Assembly (NCBI RefSeq): GCF_001424185.1
Contig: NZ_LMOM01000027.1
Location: 1 to 23,797, forward strand
DNA: 23,797 bases
Origin: Deinococcus sp. Leaf326
GTDB lineage: Bacteria > Deinococcota > Deinococci > Deinococcales > Deinococcaceae
Direction: 5' to 3'
In this document: positions 1-6,303 of the stretch, one piece after another
How the letters are laid out: each line of letters opens with the position of its first letter
How positions within the stretch are numbered: the stretch's first letter is position 1
Position numbers and translations under genes: made by a program
The notes under the pieces: model-generated
Seen by the model: only the letters and a program-made list of their open reading frames with translations
Databases searched by the model: none
What the model was told of the DNA's origin: nothing

Positions 1-40
1 AGAATGCGGGCACGCTCCCAGAGAGGCTGTGACTTCGACA

Positions 41-73
41 CTCCCAGACTCTCGCGTCTGGGAGCGCTTTTTT
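41..73 (+). terminator. Rho-independent terminator
   Basis: A perfect 9-bp stem (CTCCCAGAC at 41-49 and GTCTGGGAG at 56-64) with a 6-nt loop is followed by CGC and six T residues (68-73). This is a classical intrinsic terminator for plus-strand transcription. It would end a gene lying left of the window. The degraded IS to its right seems to stop just short of it, since transposase-like reading cannot be followed left of about position 80. Confidence 0.75.
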
Positions 74-455
74 CGTCTTATGCAGGTGCAACTCCTGAGG
101 TAGAGCCATACCCAGGAGATGCACATGGTCTGGTCAAGCCCACAGGGCTTGACCAGGCTTCCCCGGACCATCAGGTCACGGACCTGCCGTCCATCCTCCA
201 GTTTCCGAGAGCAGCGCACTCCGATCACGATGTCCAAGCCATGGGCGAGGACACCCCGAATGAACTCGGCACTCTCGAAGCCCCCGTCTGCATGCAGACG
301 GGGCCGATGGTTGCCCTTCAGTCACGTGGCCGGGACGGTCCGGAGCAACTTCAGGGCGAGTTGGGCGGGGGACGCCTTGCCCTTCTCTCGCCAGATTTGA
401 AAAGCCCAAGGGAGCCGCAGCTCCCCGCAGCACAGGTACAGCACGACCAAGTGGA

Positions 456-464
456 CCCCCGGAC
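456..464. repeat. Left copy of 9-bp IS target duplication
   Basis: CCCCCGGAC at 456-464 directly abuts the left inverted repeat of the IS. It is identical to 1597-1605 directly abutting the right inverted repeat. A 9-bp duplication is usual for several IS4-family groups such as IS10 and IS50. The perfect match indicates an insertion with intact flanks. Confidence 0.9.
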
Positions 465-1596
465 CTGACTACCCTTCAAAACGTGGCATGAGGCTTGCCA
501 GACTGCGCCAAGACGAAGGCGACGGGTGCAGCAACAGATCCTGAAGATGATCCAGGCCAAGTCGGAAGACGGACACCGCACGGTGTCCGTGTGTTTTGAC
601 CTGCATGCTTACCTTTGTGGCCAGGAGATCCCCGGTCACGCAGGCCCAGATGAACGCCACGCTGACCACCGTCAGGAGAGTCGAGAGGCGCTCCGCGCGG
701 GTCAGGCCTGTGTCCTCCAGATTGAAGCCCCTGGTTTTCAGAGCCGAGTGCAGGTTTTCAGCCTGCCAGCGCTGGGCATAGCGTCGCAAGTTCGGTCCGG
801 CGTGTCCTCGGTAAGCCAGGTACAGTGTTTCCCCAGCGGCATTCTTCGTCGCAGCCACCCGAAGGGATACGCCATAGATCAGGGTCTGGCGAGGCCAGAC
901 CCTGATCTCGCCTACCTGGAGCTTCTTGAAGACGGCCCAGACCGGGAGGCGATGCTTGCCGATGGTGGCACGAGCGGGCAATCGAATACAGGGCGCAATG
1001 CCGTGCTGATCGAGGAAACGAAACCAGTGCTTGCCGATAAACTCTCGGTCGGCGAGAAGGCACTGGATCTCATGGTCTGGGCACAGCGTCAGGAAGCGTG
1101 TCACCAGTGATTCCCGGACCCGGGAATCACTGGCCCCACCGTGTGGCAGCAGGGTCCACATCAGAGGGAGACTGAAGCCGTTCCAGACGGCGGAGAGCAG
1201 CAGGATATTGATGTCCTGCTGCCCAAATTTCCAGTTGGTGCGGTCCAGGATCAGGTCCAGCGGACCGTCAGGGAGAAACGAGAGGGCAAACCGGGGGAAC
1301 AGGCCGTCTGGGATTGGAAACTGCACGAAACGGAGTAACCGCTGATACCGGGCGGAGATCGTACCAGGCAACTGAACATGCGTCTTCAGGCTATAGAGGA
1401 CGACGGTCCGGGCCTGGATGACCGCCAGGATGAGGGCGCTCAGGACCACCAACCGCCGGGCGTCAATGGGGAAGGCAGACCGCAGCGCGGTCTGCAAGGT
1501 ATCGTGTGGGTGCCGGCTCTTGGGTGGTTTCATCGCAGAAACACCGTACAGGGGCCGGCTATCCATTTCCCCTCAGCCATTTTGATGGGTAGTCAG
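465..1596 (-). mobile_element. Complete IS4-family insertion sequence, 1,132 bp
   Basis: Terminal inverted repeats match at 16 of the first 17 positions: CTGACTACCCTTCAAAA from 465, and CTGACTACCCATCAAAA read from 1596 on the opposite strand. The CTGAC tip resembles IS10/IS50-type ends. One transposase gene (469-1566) fills the element, and its stop codon lies inside the left repeat. The perfect 9-bp flanking duplication and uninterrupted reading frame suggest a functional or recently functional element. It landed inside another IS4-family transposase gene in the same orientation. Confidence 0.93.
469..1566 (-). CDS. IS4-family DDE transposase
   Basis: This 365-residue protein catalyses cut-and-paste transposition of the surrounding element. 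The IS4 catalytic framework is complete: Asp108 in LILDRTNW, Asp173 in LLADREFIG, and the family signature Y-(2)-R-(3)-E-(6)-K as Tyr263, Arg266, Glu270 and Lys277 in YAQRWQAENLHSALK. The start at 1566 is preceded closely by GAGGGG. A second in-frame ATG 11 codons later (MKPPKSRHP) is also plausible and would give 354 residues. The TAG stop overlaps the left terminal repeat. No lesion is seen, so it is probably active. It is unrelated in detail to the transposase it disrupts, apart from family membership. Confidence 0.95.
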   Translation of the reverse strand: MDSRPLYGVSAMKPPKSRHPHDTLQTALRSAFPIDARRLVVLSALILAVIQARTVVLYSLKTHVQLPGTISARYQRLLRFVQFPIPDGLFPRFALSFLPDGPLDLILDRTNWKFGQQDINILLLSAVWNGFSLPLMWTLLPHGGASDSRVRESLVTRFLTLCPDHEIQCLLADREFIGKHWFRFLDQHGIAPCIRLPARATIGKHRLPVWAVFKKLQVGEIRVWPRQTLIYGVSLRVAATKNAAGETLYLAYRGHAGPNLRRYAQRWQAENLHSALKTRGFNLEDTGLTRAERLSTLLTVVSVAFIWACVTGDLLATKVSMQVKTHGHRAVSVFRLGLDHLQDLLLHPSPSSWRSLASLMPRFEG

Positions 1597-1605
1597 CCCC
1601 CGGAC
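1597..1605. repeat. Right copy of 9-bp IS target duplication
   Basis: CCCCCGGAC follows the right inverted repeat immediately and is identical to 456-464. Removing 465-1605 restores a continuous ancestral transposase region. The restored frame still needs one extra G to read through (VRG to VHLVV), so the older gene may already have been broken before the insertion. Confidence 0.9.
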
Positions 1606-1811
1606 ACCGTGATAGGTGTGGACCCAATCGGCCAGTTCGCTGAACTGGCCGGTCTTTTCCAAGCTCGTCAGGTCAACCAGCAGTTCCAGCCGGGGAGGCG
1701 GATGGGGTGACGCTCGCCACCAGTCCTGCGCGGTTTTGAGGGCGTGCTGACGCAACACCCGGCAGAGCTGCCGGGTGTCCCAGCCTGCGTGGTTGAGAAA
1801 GCGGCTGAGGG

Positions 1812-1981
1812 CCGAGGGGGACTTGACCGTGGCCCGTTCCGGCAGCGGTCGGCCGGAACCATCCAACAGCAGGTCGAGGAAGACCTCGAAGGACTCCCGA
1901 GGGGGACTTGACCGTGGCCCGTTCCGGCAGCGGTCGGCCGGAACCATCCAACAGCAGGTCGAGGAAGACCTCGAAGGACTC
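1812..1981. repeat. 85-bp tandem duplication inside the older transposase
   Basis: Two adjacent identical 85-bp units (1812-1896 and 1897-1981) cover the part of the gene encoding SFEVFLDLLLDGSG through KSPS. CCGA occurs at the start of each unit and again right after the second (1982-1985), so a 4-bp microhomology marks the junctions, as expected from replication slippage. Because 85 is not a multiple of three, the duplication shifts the frame. The related remnant at 9811-10337 has only one copy, so the duplication is a local event. Confidence 0.92.
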
Positions 1982-2024
1982 CCGATGCTGCTTGCGGGAA
2001 AAGCAGGGCAGGATGTCAGCATAG

Positions 2025-2093
2025 AGCCGTCTGGAGCGCGGTTCTTTTGGGTTCACACCCCACTATGGGGCCAAAAGTGCGTTCCAGACGGCT
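2025..2093 (-). repeat. Hairpin in IS leader (left element)
   Basis: Arms AGCCGTCTGGAGCGC (2025-2039) and GCGTTCCAGACGGCT (2079-2093) pair over 15 positions with one G-T type mismatch. An inner CCCC/GGGG hairpin lies between them. The probable transposase start (GTG at 2056-2054) lies in the loop region. In IS10 and IS50 such structures hide the translation start in transcripts entering from outside. The same role is inferred here. Confidence 0.6.
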
Positions 2094-2136
2094 TTTCCCA
2101 AAACTGCAAGATGTCAGGCAAGGAAGAGAAGCTCAC

Positions 2137-2622
2137 TCAGCGGCGCAAGGTCGCAGTTCCCACCCGGAGGAGCGGAATATCCTTGCTGGGTCGAATACTC
2201 AATTCAAGCTCAACAGATCTGAATATGGAATACTTTCTAAATATTGTTTCTGCTGCAGCGGCAATCAAGACTTCCCAATAGGCAGATTTGTTTGGATAGT
2301 TCTGTAATGTATTTAGAAGATCGGCCTGTATGATCTTCACATCAGGCATCTGAGTGGGCTGTAAGCCCGGCACATACAGGTAACGCAATTTGAGGTCGAC
2401 AACGTTCGGTCTTGTCCCGCCCCCCTCTGCTTGTTGCATAAGCGAGATGCCGGTCAAGTTGAAACCATAGCTGAGGCTTGCCGTCAAATTGCTACTTGTT
2501 ACGACATCGAGTCCGCCCGCACTAGCTGTTGGGCCGATAATTAGTGCGATTAAGGTGAAGAGGGTGATGGGTGTAACATTTTGCATTATTCTTTGATCTA
2601 TAGAAAAAGCAAGTGATCTCAT
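2137..2622 (-). CDS. Small exported protein of unknown function
   Basis: The 161-residue protein starts at an ATG eight bases after GGAG (TTGGAGTAAATT-ATG). A second ATG 12 codons later lacks a ribosome site. Residues 14-36 form a hydrophobic signal segment ending in TASAGG, so the mature protein is probably exported. The C-terminal half (YPNKSAYWEVLIAAAAETIF, then VELELSIRPSKDIPLLR) vaguely recalls small T-fold-like exported proteins, but I cannot assign a family. It is the last gene after the hydrolase (2775-4100), separated by a 152-bp AT-rich gap with its own possible promoter. Its stop lies only 19 bp from the IS end at 2117, so the gene appears complete. Confidence 0.75.
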   Translation of the reverse strand: MRSLAFSIDQRIMQNVTPITLFTLIALIIGPTASAGGLDVVTSSNLTASLSYGFNLTGISLMQQAEGGGTRPNVVDLKLRYLYVPGLQPTQMPDVKIIQADLLNTLQNYPNKSAYWEVLIAAAAETIFRKYSIFRSVELELSIRPSKDIPLLRVGTATLRR

Positions 2623-2645
2623 AATTTACTCCAAGGAAGATCTAC

Positions 2646-2675
2646 AAGATAACATATTTTGGAAAGGTCAATCAA
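2646..2675 (-). promoter_or_regulatory. Possible sigma70-type promoter for the 2137-2622 gene
   Basis: Read on the minus strand, TTGATT (2675-2670) and TATCTT (2651-2646) are separated by 18 bp and lie just upstream of the GGAG ribosome site and ATG at 2622. The whole 2623-2774 gap is very AT-rich, so chance matches are likely. Confidence 0.35.
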
Positions 2676-2774
2676 ATCAGATTTTATAATGGAAAAATCT
2701 ATTGATAATATAGTCTGATTGAATTGTTATAATATTATGAAAGTATTTATTCGAAAGTTATATAGATATACTAT

Positions 2775-4100
2775 TCATTTAAAAAATAAACTGTCTAGCC
2801 AGTCAAAGACGCGTTGATTCCGTATGGCGAGCGCTTGCACTTCACAGTGCAGATCTGAGCCATCCTGAGCTGAGAAGCCTACCAGCTGCTTCGGACCTTT
2901 AACCTGATCGTAAAGCTGCTTGGACTGGCCAGGGAAGAACTGTTCAGCCGCAGGATCGGTGATGAGCAGCGGACAACGTATTTTTTCCGCGATGCCATTC
3001 AGGGAGTAAGATTGCATCTGCTTGAAAAAGTCGTAATACGACGTCACACCGTACGGGCGCATCCGGAAGGCCAGGAGCGCCGCGGTCTTTGGGCTCTCGG
3101 CCACGCCTTGGGTCATGTATCGATCAAACAGGTCTTTTTGACCCGCATTGAGGAGTTGAGTCAACTCGGCCGGAATGGTCGCCTCTGCGTTGTTAGACAC
3201 ATCTGTAACACCAGGATCAGCAATACCTGCAGCGATCCGCGATTCGAAGGCCAGAGCTCTGGGTACCCAGTAGCCGCCCTGGCTGATGCCTTGGAGGGCG
3301 ATCCGGCGGGGATCAACGTCCGGCCGGGTCAAGAGATAGTCCACGACAGGCGTGACGACTGTTTCCCAATTTGGGCGGAAATAGAGTCCCTGTCGCCACA
3401 GAGCTGCGCCTTGGCCAGGACCATCGAAAATCAGGATGTTGTAGCCACGCTCAATCGCTGACGCACCACCATTGGTCCACATATCGAGGACAGAACCGTC
3501 ACTGCCGTTGTTGAGAATCAGGGTAGGGCGACGCTGTGAGGTCGAGTTGGGACGGAGGAAATAGCCAGGCAGTGAGGTCCCTTCAAAGGGAATGCGGACT
3601 TGCTCTACTACCGGGTTGAACAGGGAAGCCGCTGTGTCGAAGCAAGCGCGATGGCGTTCCCATAAAGGACGGAAGTTCTGAGGCTGCTGTGCAGCGTCCA
3701 CATAATAGGTGGAGGCGAAGAAATAGGTAGCGGCGCGCAGGAGCGTATCCCGTGCACTGATGCGGTGGCCGGCGGCCAGACTGGCGCGACCGACCTGTTC
3801 GAGACGAGTGGCCAGGGTAGCGTAAGCGTTCACGGCAGCCTGGGGATCGTTTTGTTCGAGGACTTGCCGAATGAGGAGACACTCACCGATATCCGCACAG
3901 CGGTACTGGGTCATACCGAGGACAGCAAGCCATTTATAGGCGGAGTCATTGGTTAGGCCGGCGACGAGGGGTGGAGTCTTAAAGGTCGATGATGAAGTGC
4001 CTGGTTTGATCTGTGCAGACGCCAGATTGATACTAAGGAGTGCGAGGAGTCCTCCCCCACGCTTGATGAAATGACGGCGGTTTAAAGAATCTCGCAACAT
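2775..4100 (-). CDS. Exported alpha/beta hydrolase (FrsA / dihydropseudooxynicotine-hydrolase-like)
   Basis: The 441-residue protein has a Tat-like signal at the N-terminus: RRHFIK at residues 8-13, then a hydrophobic LLALLSINLASAQ. A helical cap region spans about 60-165 and the alpha/beta hydrolase core about 168-440. The nucleophile elbow is GISQGG (Ser273), the oxyanion region is NNGSDG (198-203), and the likely acid and base are Asp382 (ITDPAAEQFF) and His418 (DLHCE). The layout matches serine hydrolases of the FrsA/2,6-dihydropseudooxynicotine hydrolase type, which cleave C-C or ester bonds. The real substrate is unknown. The start is fixed by GAGGAGAAAATT before ATG. It lies 70 bp after the lipoprotein gene and is probably cotranscribed with it. 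Confidence 0.88.
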   Translation of the reverse strand: MLRDSLNRRHFIKRGGGLLALLSINLASAQIKPGTSSSTFKTPPLVAGLTNDSAYKWLAVLGMTQYRCADIGECLLIRQVLEQNDPQAAVNAYATLATRLEQVGRASLAAGHRISARDTLLRAATYFFASTYYVDAAQQPQNFRPLWERHRACFDTAASLFNPVVEQVRIPFEGTSLPGYFLRPNSTSQRRPTLILNNGSDGSVLDMWTNGGASAIERGYNILIFDGPGQGAALWRQGLYFRPNWETVVTPVVDYLLTRPDVDPRRIALQGISQGGYWVPRALAFESRIAAGIADPGVTDVSNNAEATIPAELTQLLNAGQKDLFDRYMTQGVAESPKTAALLAFRMRPYGVTSYYDFFKQMQSYSLNGIAEKIRCPLLITDPAAEQFFPGQSKQLYDQVKGPKQLVGFSAQDGSDLHCEVQALAIRNQRVFDWLDSLFFK

Positions 4101-4170
4101 AATTTTCTCCTCATAAATTTATGTATTGGATAGATTTAGTGATATTGATCTGTGACGGTATATAACTTGA

Positions 4171-6213
4171 TTACCAGTTCATGTCCTGAAATGTTGTAGT
4201 AGTGTTGTCTGCTAATGAATTTCCATTCACATCTGGTGAGAGTAATTTGCCCTGTTGCCCTCTCTGAGCTTCGGTGAGAAATTGTCGATAGACGCGGCGC
4301 GCCACAGTACCCGAGGGCCCCGAGGGAAGATTTATCAGTAATGGTCTAGCAAAATCTGTATCACCAATCCAGGCACTGTATGGCCCTACCAGCTCTTTTC
4401 CTTTACTATCGATATAAGAAATGGCATATCTAACAGAATATCCCATCCGCCATTCTGAGTCAGCGGGGGCTATATTAAAAGAATAGGGATCACCATAAAC
4501 TACTCCGTACCAATAGTTACCGTACGTTAAATTATTTTGAGGAGGCAGAAAGTTATTAGAAGTGTCCAATGCTATGGTAGATTGCTTAACATTTCCATAG
4601 AGGCTCTGTAATGTTATAGAGGAACGAGAAGAGTTGCCATTAGTGGTTATCACATTTGTACTTATTGGAAAACTGACTGAACTTGCTCCTGCGGGAATCG
4701 TGACATAGGGTGGTACCGTAACACCTACATCGGCAGACGAAATCGCTCGCAAATAGATATTTGCTGGCACGACAGCTGGATTAGGAATACTGACTATTCC
4801 ACTAAATGTAGTATTGCTTGGAGCCACATCGTAATCGAAGATCATCGCGACATCTTGTGGGATTACGGAACTAAGATCTATTATAACTTGTCCATCTGAG
4901 AAATACGTTCCATCACGACTTTGTATACCATGCCAACCATGATAAAAATTCTTAAATCCTATTTCAATTTGAGAAGATAAAGTAACGGTATCAGAGCTCA
5001 AATGGTCATTTTTATATACAACTTCCGTATTATATTCCGATTGAGAAGTAGAGAGAGAGTTAGGGGAAGATAGCGCGTTATTAATGTAAGAGAATCCTGA
5101 GCACTGAGTATTATCTTGACACTTGACATCTACATCGGGATTTGAAGACTTAAATCTCCAATTCAAGCTGTTTCCACTGATATCACTATTCACCGACCAA
5201 TCATTTATACTCCAAGTTTTAGAAGAGTTATAAGATAGACTTGCCTCTGCATCGAATCCAGAGAAACCTATATTAAAACTAGTACCAGAAGTATACTGGT
5301 TGGTGTTATTTTGCGCGATAGGACCGCTATCAAACCATTTAAAATTAGACGTTGCAGCATCTAAAAAATTGCTTGATATTCCTACATTACTTAAAAACCA
5401 TCCTTTGTCATTATTTGCATTGGATGCCATCTGACCAGGGTCGACAGTTGCACTAGTGCTTACTACAAGATCTTGAGTTGCATTAACCTGAGATAAATCT
5501 TGATACAGCGTGTAAGTACGATTAATGGTTGCACTGCCCTGCTGTCCAACATTCCCATACTCCGTAGATCCAGTTATGAGGGGCATAGACTCGGTTAAGA
5601 TCCACTTTGCTTGTATAGGTCCAACTCCGCTAGCGTTCTCCTGTAGCAAAAGTGATTTTTCGCGAGCATTTTTAATATTGCTAGCTATTTTCTTGGCGAA
5701 AAGCGTGTCAGAATCATCAATTATATTCTGATTAGAAATAGTTCTAGGTGTAAATGTTTCATAGATATGAAAATAATCTTTTCCATTTTTCTTTTCAACA
5801 GGAACCAGCAGATACCCATTGGAGGACCTGGGTGTGCTAAAACCAATCAAGTTTTTTAGAGAATTCTTCTTATGGTCTCCATTCAAATCAGTAAACAGAA
5901 TTGGTATATGCGATGCCAATGCTTGATTAACCTGGGGAATTTTTTTAATTTCCTCAGAATTATATTTATCACCGTCTACAATAAAAAGATCATAGTCTTT
6001 AATTTGTTGATTTTCGTATCGTGTCAGCGATACATTTTGGAGTCGTGAGGCAATCCGTCCATCTATGCTCCCCAAGGTCAGGGCATTCAGATGCTCAGGA
6101 AGAGCCGTATTGTCTGGTGCAATCGAAATCTGTCCACAGCCCATCAAGAGAACAGACAGCCCAAAAAAATGGGTGAACCGGTGTCCTTTACGGACAAATA
6201 CACGTGAAGTCAT
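4171..6213 (-). CDS. Lipoprotein with possible pore-forming beta-barrel core and C-terminal FN3-like domain
   Basis: This 680-residue protein begins with a lipoprotein signal (hydrophobic FGLSVLLMG, then lipobox Cys26). Residues about 50-180 are a mixed N-terminal region. Residues about 205-445 are rich in Ser, Asn and Thr with alternating hydrophobicity (RTYTLYQDLSQ, SLSYNSSKTWSINDWSV, FKNFYHGWHG), which recalls leukocidin/haemolysin-type beta-barrel toxins. That is a resemblance by eye, not a proven match. The C-terminus (about 575-680) looks like an immunoglobulin/FN3-type module with the typical GTVARRVYRQ and TTTTFQDM pattern. The gene is strikingly AT-rich compared with the GC-rich DNA beyond 10 kb, a sign of transfer. 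It heads a minus-strand operon diverging from the regulator and has no clear ribosome site. Confidence 0.72.
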   Translation of the reverse strand: MTSRVFVRKGHRFTHFFGLSVLLMGCGQISIAPDNTALPEHLNALTLGSIDGRIASRLQNVSLTRYENQQIKDYDLFIVDGDKYNSEEIKKIPQVNQALASHIPILFTDLNGDHKKNSLKNLIGFSTPRSSNGYLLVPVEKKNGKDYFHIYETFTPRTISNQNIIDDSDTLFAKKIASNIKNAREKSLLLQENASGVGPIQAKWILTESMPLITGSTEYGNVGQQGSATINRTYTLYQDLSQVNATQDLVVSTSATVDPGQMASNANNDKGWFLSNVGISSNFLDAATSNFKWFDSGPIAQNNTNQYTSGTSFNIGFSGFDAEASLSYNSSKTWSINDWSVNSDISGNSLNWRFKSSNPDVDVKCQDNTQCSGFSYINNALSSPNSLSTSQSEYNTEVVYKNDHLSSDTVTLSSQIEIGFKNFYHGWHGIQSRDGTYFSDGQVIIDLSSVIPQDVAMIFDYDVAPSNTTFSGIVSIPNPAVVPANIYLRAISSADVGVTVPPYVTIPAGASSVSFPISTNVITTNGNSSRSSITLQSLYGNVKQSTIALDTSNNFLPPQNNLTYGNYWYGVVYGDPYSFNIAPADSEWRMGYSVRYAISYIDSKGKELVGPYSAWIGDTDFARPLLINLPSGPSGTVARRVYRQFLTEAQRGQQGKLLSPDVNGNSLADNTTTTFQDMNW

Positions 6214-6250
6214 ATCTTGAATCTAGGCGTGATTTTCTTACATCAGTCTG

Positions 6251-6280
6251 GCGTAACACATGGTACTCAAAGTGTTACGC
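6251..6280. promoter_or_regulatory. Palindromic operator-like site between divergent genes
   Basis: GCGTAACAC (6251-6259) and GTGTTACGC (6272-6280) form perfect 9-bp inverted arms around a 12-bp spacer. The arm centres are 21 bp apart, two helical turns, as expected for a dimeric DNA-binding protein. The site sits between the lipoprotein start (6213) and the probable regulator start (6304). It may bind that regulator and control both directions, which is inferred from position. Confidence 0.65.
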
Positions 6281-6303
6281 TCTGCCTCCGCTACACTGCT
6301 TTT

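Larger units (their letters stand above)
75..2056 (-). pseudogene. IS4-family transposase pseudogene, split by an IS
   Basis: Read on the minus strand, the gene probably starts at the GTG at 2056-2054 and encodes LYADILPCFSRKQH, SFEVFLDLLLDGSG and RPLPERATVKSPS, then ALSRFLNHAGWDTRQLCRVL. It runs to HTYHGVRG at the insertion point. Beyond the IS it resumes with VHLVVLYLCCGELRLPWAF, KASPAQLALKLLRTVP and LHADGGFESAEFIRG (catalytic Asp in ADGG), and ends near CISWVWL around position 85. Lesions visible: an 85-bp duplication (not a multiple of three), a 1,132-bp IS insertion, a one-base frame shift at the five-G run by the insertion site, an in-frame TGA after LLRTVPAT, and loss of the C-terminal Glu region. 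It cannot make an active transposase. Confidence 0.8.
75..2117 (-). mobile_element. Degraded IS4-family element, interrupted by a second IS
   Basis: The right (transposase 5') end is marked by the terminal sequence CTGACATCTTGCAGTTTTGG read on the minus strand, ending at 2117. The remnant at 9811-10337 carries the same terminal sequence. The left end is truncated somewhere near 75-85: the expected transposase C-terminus (present in the 9811-10337 copy) and the left inverted repeat are missing. An intact IS (465-1596) sits inside. The element also carries an 85-bp tandem duplication (1812-1981) and a 15-bp-arm hairpin in its leader (2025-2093). The exact left boundary is an estimate. Confidence 0.8.

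Noticed and set aside
526..1110. A 194-codon plus-strand open frame across the IS4 transposase
   Set aside because: It is antisense to a transposase with complete DDE and YREK motifs; the frame has no recognisable domain and is a GC-rich shadow.
6217..6303. TTG at 6217 as start of the SARP-like regulator
   Set aside because: It would place the perfect palindrome and the -10-like box inside the coding region and adds 29 residues with no domain; the GTG at 6304 fits the fold better, though the TTG is not excluded.
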